Source: Paenibacillus sp. FSL W8-0426 (GTDB lineage Bacteria; Bacillota; Bacilli; Paenibacillales; Paenibacillaceae). Taken from it: 64,000 nucleotides of DNA. The notes beneath the pieces are model-generated. The model had not been told where the DNA came from. It saw only the letters and a list, made by a program, of their open reading frames with translations, and searched no databases. Both the position numbers and the translations under genes were made by a program. The stretch lies in the NCBI RefSeq assembly GCF_037969725.1, contig NZ_CP150203.1, positions 3,488,001 to 3,552,000 on the forward strand, written 5' to 3'. Each line of letters begins with the position of its first letter. The first letter of the stretch is position 1. Positions 51,239 through 61,800 of the stretch are shown here, one piece after another.

Positions 51239-52403
51239 GCAGCCCCACTCCTTTTAGGGGTATCTCGCATCTGACTTCGGTGATCGTTTCATCTCCCATC
51301 TCTGATGATACGAACAGGTTGCCCCCCAACCGCTCAACGCGATGTTTCATTGAAGTCAACCCGAAGCCATATTCCAATTTGTCAATCGGTTTCCCATTAT
51401 TTCGAACAACCAGGTACAGAACGAATTCAGAAAATTGAAGCTCCAAATACAGTTGAGACGCTTTTCCATGTTTTAGTGCGTTCGTAATGGACTCCTGGAT
51501 GACTCGCAGAATTGCCTGTCGTACTTCAAAATGCGTGTGCTTCTCTGTTCCTAGTACATTTAACGTCAAGAGAATTCCTGTATGTTCCCGAAAATTGGCC
51601 ACATAGGCCTCAACCTGCCGTACAAGATCAGACTCTTCCTCTTCTTCTCCAATCTCATGAACAATACTTCTCATTTCGTCCAGATTTTGTTCAGCCAGTG
51701 CTCTTAAGCGAATTAACCGTTCCTTGACCTCTGCAGGCTTACGGTCCATAAGGGCGATGGAAGCATCAAGACTCATAATGATTGAGATAAAGGAATGCCC
51801 CAGGGTATCATGAAGTTCCTTGGACATACGATTGCGTTCTTCAAGCAGAGTCATTTTCTCAATTTCAGCAGCGTAGTGGGTTAACAGCTTATTTTGCTGC
51901 TCTACTTCGACCACAAGTTCATTTTTCTGGTGGTACGCTTTGGCCACGAAGCTGGCCCACATGCCGATGAAGCAGAATAATACATTATCTGTCCCGCTAC
52001 TAATGGCTTGTTCCCAAGGTACCTTTAAATAAGACTGGAAGATAAAAGGAATGAACAGAATTACGGGAATGACCCAGAATGTCTTCTTGGTCAATAAGTA
52101 CCCCATTATTAGACTCGGCAGCAGGTAGTCTGCTTTGGAAGTCAGTTCCGGATGAATAACCGAGTTCACATAATAAGAACCACCCAGCATTAGCTCCGCG
52201 ATACAAAACCAGACCTTGTTCGTCCGCCGTTGAGGAAACCAGAATATCATTGGAACGATAAGTGCTGCCATTAGCCAAATGACATTTAACCATGTTCGGT
52301 TTGACAGGTCACTTTCTGTAATCAGCCGTGATGAAAGCAAAATGTAATGGTATAAACGAAGAGCAAAAATACCCCAATCCATAAAAGATAATATCTTTCT
52401 CAT
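51225..52403 (-). CDS. Sensor histidine kinase, HisKA_3 type
   Basis: A 392-residue kinase with about five or six N-terminal membrane helices and no large extracellular domain, so it probably senses a membrane signal. A coiled linker (NELVVEVEQQNKLLTHYAAE) leads to the HisKA_3 motif ERNRMSKELHDTLGHSFISI with the phospho-accepting His. The ATPase has VIQESITNALKHGKA (N-box) and LEYGFGLTSMKHRVERLGG (G-box). Partner is the NarL-type regulator. Confidence 0.92.
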   Translation of the reverse strand: MRKILSFMDWGIFALRLYHYILLSSRLITESDLSNRTWLNVIWLMAALIVPMIFWFPQRRTNKVWFCIAELMLGGSYYVNSVIHPELTSKADYLLPSLIMGYLLTKKTFWVIPVILFIPFIFQSYLKVPWEQAISSGTDNVLFCFIGMWASFVAKAYHQKNELVVEVEQQNKLLTHYAAEIEKMTLLEERNRMSKELHDTLGHSFISIIMSLDASIALMDRKPAEVKERLIRLRALAEQNLDEMRSIVHEIGEEEEESDLVRQVEAYVANFREHTGILLTLNVLGTEKHTHFEVRQAILRVIQESITNALKHGKASQLYLELQFSEFVLYLVVRNNGKPIDKLEYGFGLTSMKHRVERLGGNLFVSSEMGDETITEVRCEIPLKGVGLHGEN

Positions 52404-52528
52404 ATCATCATCCTACACTGTTTTTCAGTAAAAACATCAGAACCCGTGAATTTAGTGTATCACTTTTTGTTCGTTTGTTTACTATTAATTACATTCCTTA
52501 ATTCTCGATTCTCCTAGAGGTGGACTCC

Positions 52529-53146
52529 ATGACTCAATTTCTTGATGCAAGATCAGCCAATTACATTGTAGCCGATCTAACCGATTCCGCCAGCATCGAA
52601 CGGGCGGTTCAAACGACCGTTGAGCGTCACGGTCGCCTGGATATAGCATTCAATAATGCTGGAATCGGGGCTCCCCTTTCGCCCTTAACAGAGGTCTCAG
52701 AAGAGGATTTCGACCTTCTTCAAGCTGTAAATTATAAAGGAATCTGGGTGGCAATGAAAGCGGAAATCAAGGCAATGATCGATACTGCAGGTACCGGTGC
52801 CATTGTCAATAACAGCAGCGTCGGCAGCTTCAGAGGTAATCCGGGGTTGTCTGTCTACGGAGCCGCCAAACGGGCTGTTAATAGTCTGACCGAGACGGCT
52901 GCCATTGAATACGGACCTTCAGGTATCCGCGTAAACGCTGTTGCACCTGGCACCACCATGACTGAGATGATCGAGGGGTTAGTTGCACAAGTTCCAGATA
53001 TAATCGAAAAAAGCAACTCTGTGACGCCTCTTAGGCGTCCTGCCGATCCTCATGAGATCGCACAAGCGGCTGCCTGGTTATTGAGCGATCGCGCCTCTTA
53101 CGTAACAGGCGTAGTTCTGCCGGTGGACGGTGGAACAAGAGCGTAA
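52529..53146 (+). CDS. SDR-family oxidoreductase lacking the N-terminal cofactor motif
   Basis: A short-chain dehydrogenase of 205 residues where about 245-255 is normal. The NNAG motif (IAFNNAGIG), the catalytic Ser region (NNSSVGSF) and YxxxK (YGAAK) are intact, as is the end (GVVLPVDGGTRA). The first 40-45 residues with the TGxxxGIG dinucleotide loop are absent: the protein starts at ARSANYIVADLTD. ATG 52529 has AGAGGTG upstream and is chosen over GTG 52520. It is either a 5'-truncated pseudogene with a chance start, or a non-enzymatic remnant. Confidence 0.8.
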   Translation: MTQFLDARSANYIVADLTDSASIERAVQTTVERHGRLDIAFNNAGIGAPLSPLTEVSEEDFDLLQAVNYKGIWVAMKAEIKAMIDTAGTGAIVNNSSVGSFRGNPGLSVYGAAKRAVNSLTETAAIEYGPSGIRVNAVAPGTTMTEMIEGLVAQVPDIIEKSNSVTPLRRPADPHEIAQAAAWLLSDRASYVTGVVLPVDGGTRA

Positions 53147-53149
53147 TCC

Positions 53150-53204
53150 CATACGGAAGGAGTATCCCAAAGGGTCCATTGACCTGGGATGCTTCTTCCG
53201 TATG
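53150..53204. terminator. Hairpin between convergent SDR and AraC genes
   Basis: CATACGGAAG and CTTCCGTATG are outer arms, with ATCCCA/TGGGAT as an inner stem. Position between convergent genes fits a shared terminator. Confidence 0.65.
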
Positions 53205-53316
53205 TTATCAAACGCTCCGAGAATGAATCCTTCCCACAAAAGATGACGGCTGTTACTTATCCCTGAATTCTTGCATCTTCCTAAGCTTTGGGCACCGGGA
53301 TCCTAAGGGCATTCGT

Positions 53317-54168
53317 CTATAAAGCTCCTGCCAGCTTGCGGGAGGTCAGCCGGTAGGTGGTCGGAGACATCCCCAGCTTGGCCGTAAACTGTTTGATGAA
53401 ATAAGTATCATACTCAAACCCCGTGGCACGGGCAATTTCAATCAGGCTCATATCGGTATGGGTCAGAAGGTCACGCGAAACCTTTAACCGATAGGCAATC
53501 AGGTAACCCATCGCCGTATTTCCGCACCTTTCCTGAAACCGTTTATTCAGCGATACACGGTTCAAATGGGCGCAATCCGTTAGTTCCTGCAAGGCAATCT
53601 TTCGCGAGTAATGCGTATGGATGTAATCCAGCACGGCATCGACGGGCGAGTGCTCCCTCTGCTGATTCAATTCCTCGAGCAGGCCTAAAATCTGGATCAG
53701 GTATCTTTTGATCCTGCACACCCAAAGGGAGTCGCTTTGAGCTTGAACCTCCGTGCCCAGCACAAAAAACCATTCAAATAGCAGCGGATAAGCCGTTTCG
53801 GTTATACGGGGTGCACCATAACAACCCTGCTCTCGTTGAAATAGGGAAAGGCCTGTATGAATCCTTGGCACTGCCGGAAACGACTTTGTTTCAGAAAGAA
53901 CAGTCGAGTTCAAAAAGTCCAGATGAAAGCTGAATGATTGGGCAGCAATGCTGCATTTTTCCGTTATCTCCACCTTATCCCCGTCTGCCAGACAAAGAAT
54001 TCCGGGGGCGCTTATCGATACAGGTCGCTCGTTGAGAGTACCTTGAAGGCTTCCGGACGTAATAAAAATCAGCGTAAGCCGCTCAGGATAAGGCAGTTCC
54101 GTAAAATTCTCTACTGGAGCAAATTCTATGTTCACTGTCCGGTTTTTGTATCGGTCTATTTGAGGCAT
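53317..54168 (-). CDS. AraC-family transcriptional regulator
   Basis: A 283-residue regulator with an N-terminal cupin-like sensing domain (LPYPERLTLIFITSGSLQGT, ISAPGILCLADGDKVEIT) and two C-terminal helix-turn-helix units (SRKIALQELTDCAHLNRVSL, NKRFQERCGNTAMGYLIAYR, LIEIARATGFEYDTYFIKQF, TAKLGMSPTTYR). ATG 54168 has AGGTGG nine bases upstream; ATG 54210 is possible but lacks a ribosome site. Divergent from the epoxide hydrolase gene, which it probably controls. Confidence 0.9.
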   Translation of the reverse strand: MPQIDRYKNRTVNIEFAPVENFTELPYPERLTLIFITSGSLQGTLNERPVSISAPGILCLADGDKVEITEKCSIAAQSFSFHLDFLNSTVLSETKSFPAVPRIHTGLSLFQREQGCYGAPRITETAYPLLFEWFFVLGTEVQAQSDSLWVCRIKRYLIQILGLLEELNQQREHSPVDAVLDYIHTHYSRKIALQELTDCAHLNRVSLNKRFQERCGNTAMGYLIAYRLKVSRDLLTHTDMSLIEIARATGFEYDTYFIKQFTAKLGMSPTTYRLTSRKLAGAL

Positions 54169-54285
54169 CTTGGTCATCCACCTATCAAATTGTATAGTTA
54201 AATGCTTCATTTATAACAGTGTATCATGCCGGCACGAAGGATATAATGGCGTTGTGAATCCACAGGAAAAAGGAGGAGCAGCGTT

Positions 54286-55455
54286 ATGGCTGTTGAACGA
54301 TTTCACATTCATGTCTCTGATGAAGTCCTTGATGACCTGCAAGACAGGCTGCACCGTGTCCGCTATCCGGATCAGCTGGAAAACGCCAATTCCCATTGGG
54401 AACGGGGGACGAATCTGCAGGCTTTAAAATCGCTCATCTCGTATTGGAAGGACCATTATGACTGGCGCGCCCAGGAATCGGTCCTTAACCGGCTGTCCCA
54501 GTACCGCTGTCAAATCGACGGAATCGATGTACATTTCGTCCATGAACGCGGGAAAGGTTCCGAACCTTTGCCTTTAATTCTCACCCACGGGTGGCCGGAC
54601 AGCTATCTGCGTTATCAAAAAATCATCCCACTGCTGACCGATCCGGCCAGCTATGGAGGAGACCCTGCGGATGCTTTTGATGTCATCGTCCCTTCGTTAC
54701 CCGGCTTCGGTTTCTCCGGCCGTCCCGCGCATGCCGGCGTAAACAATTTTCGAGTCGCCGAAATGTGGGCTAAACTCATGACGGAGGAATTAGGTTATGA
54801 CCGGTTTGGTGCCGCCGGCGGCGATATCGGCTCGGGCGTAACCCGCTATCTGGCTTCCAGCCACCCCGGACAGTTAGTTGGCATACACCTGACGGATATC
54901 GGCATCATCCGGGATCTTATGGCTGCGCCGGAGCCGGACAAACTTTCCGAAGAAGAGCGCCAATACAGGAAAAACGCCGCAGAATGGATAGCCAAAGAAG
55001 GCGGTTATATGACGCTGCAATCGACACGTCCGCAGACGCTCGCATACGGCCTTTCCGATTCTCCGGCAGGTTTAGCGGCCTGGCTCATGGAGAAATTCCG
55101 GGCCTGGAGCGATTGCGGCGGCGACCTCCTGAACACGTTTAGTTCGGATGAACTGATTACCCATATTATGATTTATTGGGTTACCAACACGGCAGGCTCA
55201 TCAGCCCGGATGTATTATGAAAATGCAAATACATTGCCGCCGCTGGCCCGTATAGAAGTCCCGACGGGGCTGGCCTTGTTCCCGGCAGATATTCTGCTGC
55301 CTCCCAAGGCTTGGGCTTCCCGCAGCCTGAATATTACCCGCTGGACTCCGATGCCCCGCGGAGGCCATTTTACCGCCTTGGAAGAACCCGAGGCGTTGGC
55401 CGAGGATATCCGCGCCTTTTTCCGGCCGCTTAGGAACAAGAAAATTCGTCCGTGA
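54286..55455 (+). CDS. Epoxide hydrolase (EHN-type, alpha/beta hydrolase)
   Basis: A 389-residue cytosolic hydrolase that opens epoxides to diols. The N-terminal EHN domain (FHIHVSDEVLDDLQDRLHRV, RYPDQLENANSHWERG) covers about residues 1-105. The oxyanion motif HGWPDS precedes the nucleophile Asp in AAGGDIGSGVTRYLA; lid tyrosines are likely in VTNTAGSSARMYYEN; the catalytic His is in RGGHFTALEEPE. ATG 54286 follows AAGGAGGAGC. Substrate unknown; related enzymes act on juvenile-hormone-like, terpene or aromatic epoxides. Divergent AraC regulator 117 bases away. Confidence 0.92.
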   Translation: MAVERFHIHVSDEVLDDLQDRLHRVRYPDQLENANSHWERGTNLQALKSLISYWKDHYDWRAQESVLNRLSQYRCQIDGIDVHFVHERGKGSEPLPLILTHGWPDSYLRYQKIIPLLTDPASYGGDPADAFDVIVPSLPGFGFSGRPAHAGVNNFRVAEMWAKLMTEELGYDRFGAAGGDIGSGVTRYLASSHPGQLVGIHLTDIGIIRDLMAAPEPDKLSEEERQYRKNAAEWIAKEGGYMTLQSTRPQTLAYGLSDSPAGLAAWLMEKFRAWSDCGGDLLNTFSSDELITHIMIYWVTNTAGSSARMYYENANTLPPLARIEVPTGLALFPADILLPPKAWASRSLNITRWTPMPRGGHFTALEEPEALAEDIRAFFRPLRNKKIRP

Positions 55456-55848
55456 CAAAATATTGTTAGATACCGAAACACGGTAATGATCCGCTTTCCC
55501 GCGCCGTCTGTCTGCAACATATGCATCTAAACGCCAAATCCCCTCTGAAAGTAAAGTCATCTGGGATGGATGGTGAGCATCAGCCCGTTAGCTTAAATGA
55601 TATCTCGGTAAAATTAGTTTTTTGACTGATCAATGGTACAATGTACACTTATCCTCAGCTCAAAAAAGTTATAAACCGTCTATTTAGCTAGATTTCATGG
55701 TAATTCGCTTTTGGCATGAGGTATGATTTTTCAAATTGCTAATGTTTAGATAAACATTTAATCAGAAATGCCACATTATTCTTGTCCCTCGACACCCGTT
55801 TATCATGTTAATGACGGATTAATAATGTAATCTTCTCCTAATTTAAGA
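55456..55848. other. Non-coding gap with R1 and R2 fragments
   Basis: No gene recognised. Contains an R2 end (CCCGTTAGCTTAAATGA, 55587 region) and an R1 right end (CATTATTCTTGTCCCTCGAC, 55773-55792), both partial. Confidence 0.45.
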
Positions 55849-55883
55849 CGACCTTGGTCCTGCACAAAACAGGATCAAGGTCG
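55849..55883. terminator. Terminator at the end of the SLH protein gene
   Basis: CGACCTTGGTCCT and AGGATCAAGGTCG, one mismatch, 11 bases past the stop of the minus-strand gene. Confidence 0.7.
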
Positions 55884-55893
55884 GTTTCTTTGA

Positions 55894-58800
55894 TTATAGC
55901 TGCAAGAAAATCTTATACAGAACCTGAGCTGCTTCTGCTCTGGTTGTCGTTCCGTCAGGACTCAAGATGACATTGCTTCGCCCGTTTATGAAACCCATTT
56001 TGACCATTGCATCCATGTCATCGATTGCGTACTTTGCTACATTTGCCGCATCTGTAAATCTATTGAGATCCTCAGCTGTACGGGTCTGCTCGGTTTTGCC
56101 CACTGCCCGCAAAGCCCGCATGGTCAGCACAGCCAAATCTTGTCTAGCAATGTCCGTTTCCGAATAGAAGCTGCCGTTCGAGCCCAGGGCGATCCCGAGT
56201 GCTTTCGCGATTCCGATTTCCTCATAGTAGAGGTCTGTTCGCTTTATATCACTGAAGGTGGTGTTGAACTCTGCTTTGAGATCCAGTGTCCTTACCAACC
56301 AAGCTAGATACTCACCTCTTGTGACCTTTTGTCCGGGACTAAAGCTTGTTGCCGATGTCCCGTCGATGAATCCTTTGGACGCCATGGTTTCAACCGCTGG
56401 TGCGTACCACGAATCCTTGATGACATCATTGAAGAACTTCTTCGTATAAACAACTGCATATTCACCTGTGTTTGCCGCTGGAAAAACCATGGCTTGTAGA
56501 GCACTGTCGTATTTGCCATTCAGCAGCTGAACAATCGTACTGTTTGCAGCCAAGTACGAAACTGTAAGGTATTTGGAATTGGCCAATTCTTCAACATCAG
56601 GAGCATAAAGCACTCTGATTTCAGCCGGTGCATTCAGGGCTACCGTTTCTACTCCATCTAATTGGACAGCGAATACAATAACAGGTCTGCTGGCTGTCAC
56701 TGATTTTACATCTGAATGAAGCTTTACTGTATCTAGCCGACCTAGTGACAGTTCTACACTCTTGGCACCTGATGTATACTTCAGCATATTAGAAGGTACG
56801 GTAACGGTTCCAAATTCCGTGTTAATCTCGATCTTGATGTTGGCATGCTCTGCGGTTAGTGCAGCGGCAGGAAGCTCAACCGCATAGGCATTTGCTCCCT
56901 CTGCTTTCGGTATTTCCACTATGAGCGTTTTAACATTACTGCTATTCGCCTTTACATGCTCCAGAGCCTTATTAAGGTCTTCCTGCCGGATGGGTGCTCC
57001 TTTAGCTTTACCGGTTTTGGTATCCGTCTTTGGTGCCACAATCTTAATCCAATTCCCTTCGACTTTTATGCTTTCAGGAGTCGGTGAAGGTGCGATGACT
57101 GACACAGGTGCATCCGTTGACGGCTGTGTTTCCGTAGGCTTCGGATTGATGACTGGATTGCTGATAACGACAGTAAGGGATTGGCTCGCATAATGAGTTG
57201 CCGTTTCTTTATATCTTACTTCGTAGACTCCGTTACCAAGACCTGTAACCTCTGTGCCTGTGATCGCATTCCAGCTGCCAGCGTCCCCACCCACTTGCCG
57301 GTATTCCATTCCAGGACTTACACCAGTGATCTTGCCGTCCTTGGCCCCAGATGCACTGACATTTACAGTCTTGACCTCTGCATTGGACGGGGGATTTTGC
57401 TCCTGCTTGGTTCCGTCAGGCACAACGATCAGGATCGCAGGACTTGGATTGCTCAAATCCGTTCCGGCGTACCGGAGCTCGTAGCTGCCAGCCTCCAGTC
57501 CTTCAATGCTGGTTCCACTAGCCGGCATGTAACCACCTTGATCCGCCTTTCGGTACTCCATATCAACAGTCACATTTTCAATTCTGCCATCATTTCCGCC
57601 TGCCGCTGTAGGCGGTGTAATGACGAGTCCTTCCGCTGTTGGTGCCTCTCTGTCTGCCTTGGCTTCATTGCGAATGTCCACGGTTACCGGCGGGCTTGCC
57701 TTTAGGATGTCTGTGGCTGCATACCGGATCTGATAACTGCCGGGCTCCAGATCGCTAATACTCGAACCTGTAACAGGCGTGTAGTCCTCTTCGCCCAGCT
57801 TCCGGTATTCCATCGTATCATCCAAACCCTCAATTATGCCTTTTATACCGGTATCCGAATTGGCGTGTGAGATCACCCACCCACTCGCATCGGGTGCAGC
57901 CTGCTCCTGTGTCTGCCCTTCCGGTATAACGACTTCCTTATCCGGGCTGGCGCTCAGCGAACCAGTCTTCATATACCGGACATAATATTTACCGGCGGTG
58001 AGACCTGTGACCTCAATTCCTGCAATTGCTGTATATTCTTCTTCGCCTTCCTTCTTATACTCCATTTCTGTTGTCACACCGATCAATTTGCCGTCATCTC
58101 CATGGAGAACGGACGGGGCCACCCCGACCGGTGTTACTGGAGCCTCACGATCAGGACTGGATCCGGCCTGGAGAACTTCCCATTCCCATAGGCCAACACC
58201 GTTATCGCCTGCCTGTGATTGCTTGGTCAGGGTTACCCGCAGTGCCTTTACATTCATCACCGGATCAAACGTGTACGGATTGGAGGATTCCGCCGGAGTA
58301 TGTTCAACCACTTTGATTCCCTCCGTAACCGTTCCCGCAGTTACCCATTCATCAGTTGCGCTATCCGCCGGGATATAGGAATATACAATTTGGGTAGGCG
58401 GCTTGATTCCGCCGGCATCTGACCACAGCACCAGATTCGAACTCCGGATAGATGCACCCTGCGGCCATTCATATTGCACCCACTCCTCTGCGCCTTCATG
58501 ACCCCAGGTTCCCCAATGCGAAATGTTGTTGCCATCTTTCTTTCCGTCGTTTACTGCTGCCAGACTCTCCCAAGGAGAGGTATAGCTGGAAGAAGCATTT
58601 GCGAGGAAGGCCATATTGCCGTCTCTCGGACTGAGCAGACGCAAATCCATCAGCAGCTTCTCAAGCGCCAGGGTAACTTCTTCGTCTGTGGCATTCATAT
58701 TCTTGATCACAGCAGAAGCATCTGTCTTCGACGCTTCGATTGGCGCAAGGCCAGGATCTGCAAGGTTTGAAGCATTTAATGTATTTACATAGTTATAGAC

Positions 58801-61800
58801 CTTGATCAGTTCTGACTTATCTACCGCTCCGGTATAGCCGTATACCTTCCATTCCAGAATACCGCTGCCATTAACGGAAGGCTTCATGTCCATACGAACA
58901 CCTGTAATATAGGCGGGCTCAAAGGTAGTCGTATTGTATTTATTAAGTTCATTGCCCAATCCCTTTATGTCCCGCGGGGTGTACCATTTTCCATCTTCGC
59001 CGCGAAGCATAAGCTGCATATCCTTCGGACGGAAGTTCCCGCCGTTGTCTTGAAATACATATACATCCATGGATGAGGCCAGGAATGGCTGATCCCATTC
59101 ATACGTCACCCATGCCGGATCTCCTTCTCTACCCCAGTTATGCCATGCACTGTTGGGGGCACCTCGGTTCGGAGAGAAATCTGCCGAGCTTTTAGGTTCA
59201 ATGCCGTTATTCATCGCTTCCGGATAACCGTCGCCACCAGAGAAGCTGGCGGAAGCCTTGGCTGTCAGCGCCGCATTTTGCAGCTCAGTATTCACGACAT
59301 GGACGGTAGCCCGAACCTCCAAAGCACTGCCAACGACGTTTCCTTTGGCTTCGAATTGGCCTGCACTAGCATAGCTGCTTGGATCAATGGCATCCCAAGT
59401 GATTTCCTGCTCCAGATACCCGTCCTCTGATAAAATATAGATTTGTCCAGGAAGTTCTGGTTCAATATCCTTCTTGGTAACAACGCTAAGTGCCCGGTAA
59501 ACGTCAACGGTATCTTCCTTGATCTCTATCGTTACATCCTTGCTGGCCTTCTTGTCTCCGTCTGCCGCACTGAAGGTAAACGTGTAGGTACCTGCCTTGC
59601 TTACACGTGCATAGGCCGCTGTTTTGTCACCATCCACAAAGGAAATGTCCGCTGAACCTTCGGGCTTTTGCTTAATGGCCCATGAGTACTTCAACTGGGG
59701 TTCTTCTTCCTCGCTATGCACAGGATCGGGAATGGCCTCCCCGGACAATACCACGATACTGTTATTGCCAACATCCTGAACCGCAGACACTTGGCCAATT
59801 GCTGGAGGTTGTTTCTCCGGCGGTAAGGCCAGCTCGAAGTTTACTTGGTTAGAGCCCGTCAGTTGTCCATCACTTGCGCTAAGCATAACCGTATAAGAGC
59901 CTTCTTTGGTACCCGTAGCCTGTGTAATGCTTGCTTTCGGATGAGTAAAGGTGAGCTTGCCGCCATCCGGGGCGCTGACCACTTCCCATTGGTAAGACAG
60001 AGTCCCTTCAGGCGCGCCATCATCGGTTACAATCCCATTCAGCATAAATGGAATCAACGCCTGTGGATGTTGTGTCGCCAGCTCTGCAATAATTTGCGGA
60101 GCTTCATTTTCACCGCCAGCTGACTTTTCAATGATCAATTCAGCACGCTGCACGCTACCCATCTGAAACATGGCAACGCCTTCATTGTTCTGAACATAGA
60201 ACTGTCCGGCAGCTGCACCATTCAGCTTCATGGTATAGTATCCGTTCTCCATCCCCACTCCATCGAACAAAATCCGTGAAGTATGCTCTTTCCCTGATGG
60301 ATTCAGGAGCTGAAGTGTAAAACCGTTACCATCTTTTTGAATTTGCGCGCTTTCTATTTTATCGCTTTCCAGCTCCAAATAGATTTTCTCATCGATCAGA
60401 TTGATCCGCTTGCCGAAGCCGTCTTTCGGCGTAATGTTGTAGCTGTCTCCTTCGTCAGTCACCAGCGCTCCATAACCGAACAGCCCAAATACGGGATCAG
60501 TCACAATATCGGAGCTGATGCTGAGAAGGGAACCATAGAGGCCTTCTTCCGATTCGCCTGAAAAATCATTCCAGCCGTTACTCATGACGCGTGAGCCACC
60601 ATCGTATACGTCCTTCGTGCCTGTGCCTCCTTTATACATCGAATATCTCCAAGAGGTGCTGCCAACGGAATTAGCCGAAATCTGTCCCATATTGACGGCG
60701 TTAAAGTTCGAAATCTTCGCGGCATAATTGCGCTGCTGTGCAATTGCCTTCTGCTCCACTGATCTGCCATCATTCTCATACCTAAGCCAGTCATCCATAA
60801 TGTATCCTGCTAAAGACGCCGTATATTGAAAATTCCACCAGCCTTCACCGCCGCGGAAGACGGGCACGGAATAATGGAACCAGGTAGGCTGAATCCCGCG
60901 CATGGCACGTGTTTTCCAATCGGCCATTTCCATACTTTTCTCAGCTGCACCTGTAAGAGAGTCTGCTGGATAGTACGTGCGCAGAGCCTTCGCTGATGCA
61001 TAAGCCCCTTCTTCACCAGTATTGTCATATTCAAATTCCGAGCCGTAAGGATAAGTGGCTCTAGTCATATTCCGTCCCTTGTCGAGGGCGAACTTCTTCT
61101 GCAGATTGGCTGACTCGGTCTGCATCCCCTCTTCCTTCAGTGCTTCAATCATATCCGGAATTTGCTGCTCGCCGTAGAATCCGATGGCTCCGGTGGAAAC
61201 GCGCTTATAGTAGATGTTATAAGCTTTCTCCAGATAAAACTGAGGTGATTCCCGGTACTCGATCAGATTAGGATAAGCCTTCTGAATCCGGTACATGTTG
61301 AAAAATCCGGTAGCTTCCATGATTTCGGAGAACGTACGTGTATAAGGCTTATCCTTGTCGGTGTACGCTCCAGAATCTTTCAGCCAGTTCGCAACGATAT
61401 AGCTATCCTGCGTATTCTTCATGTATCGTTCCCACATGAAGTCGATCAGGTATGTCTCGATAGATCGAATTTCATCGGGGTTGGGAGCCAGATAGTTCTT
61501 CATCGTCATGAAATTAATGTTGTCATGGCTCCAGTCATCTCCCCAGTGGTTTGTGTTGAGATCCATGCCGCTTGAAAGATACCAGTCGAAATAGTTCCCG
61601 TAAGTTGGACTTTCCGGGTTGTTATCCTGTGTTTGCTCAACCATGAATTCGGAATGCGCATCCGAGATTGCATCCAGCTCGGCCAGAACATTGAACTCAA
61701 ATTGAGTGAATTTATCTACCCATTCGTTGCCGTCCTTCAGCTTATATTCGATACGCACGCTGTTGTTGCCGATCGAATCAAACTGAAGTGAATAGATATG

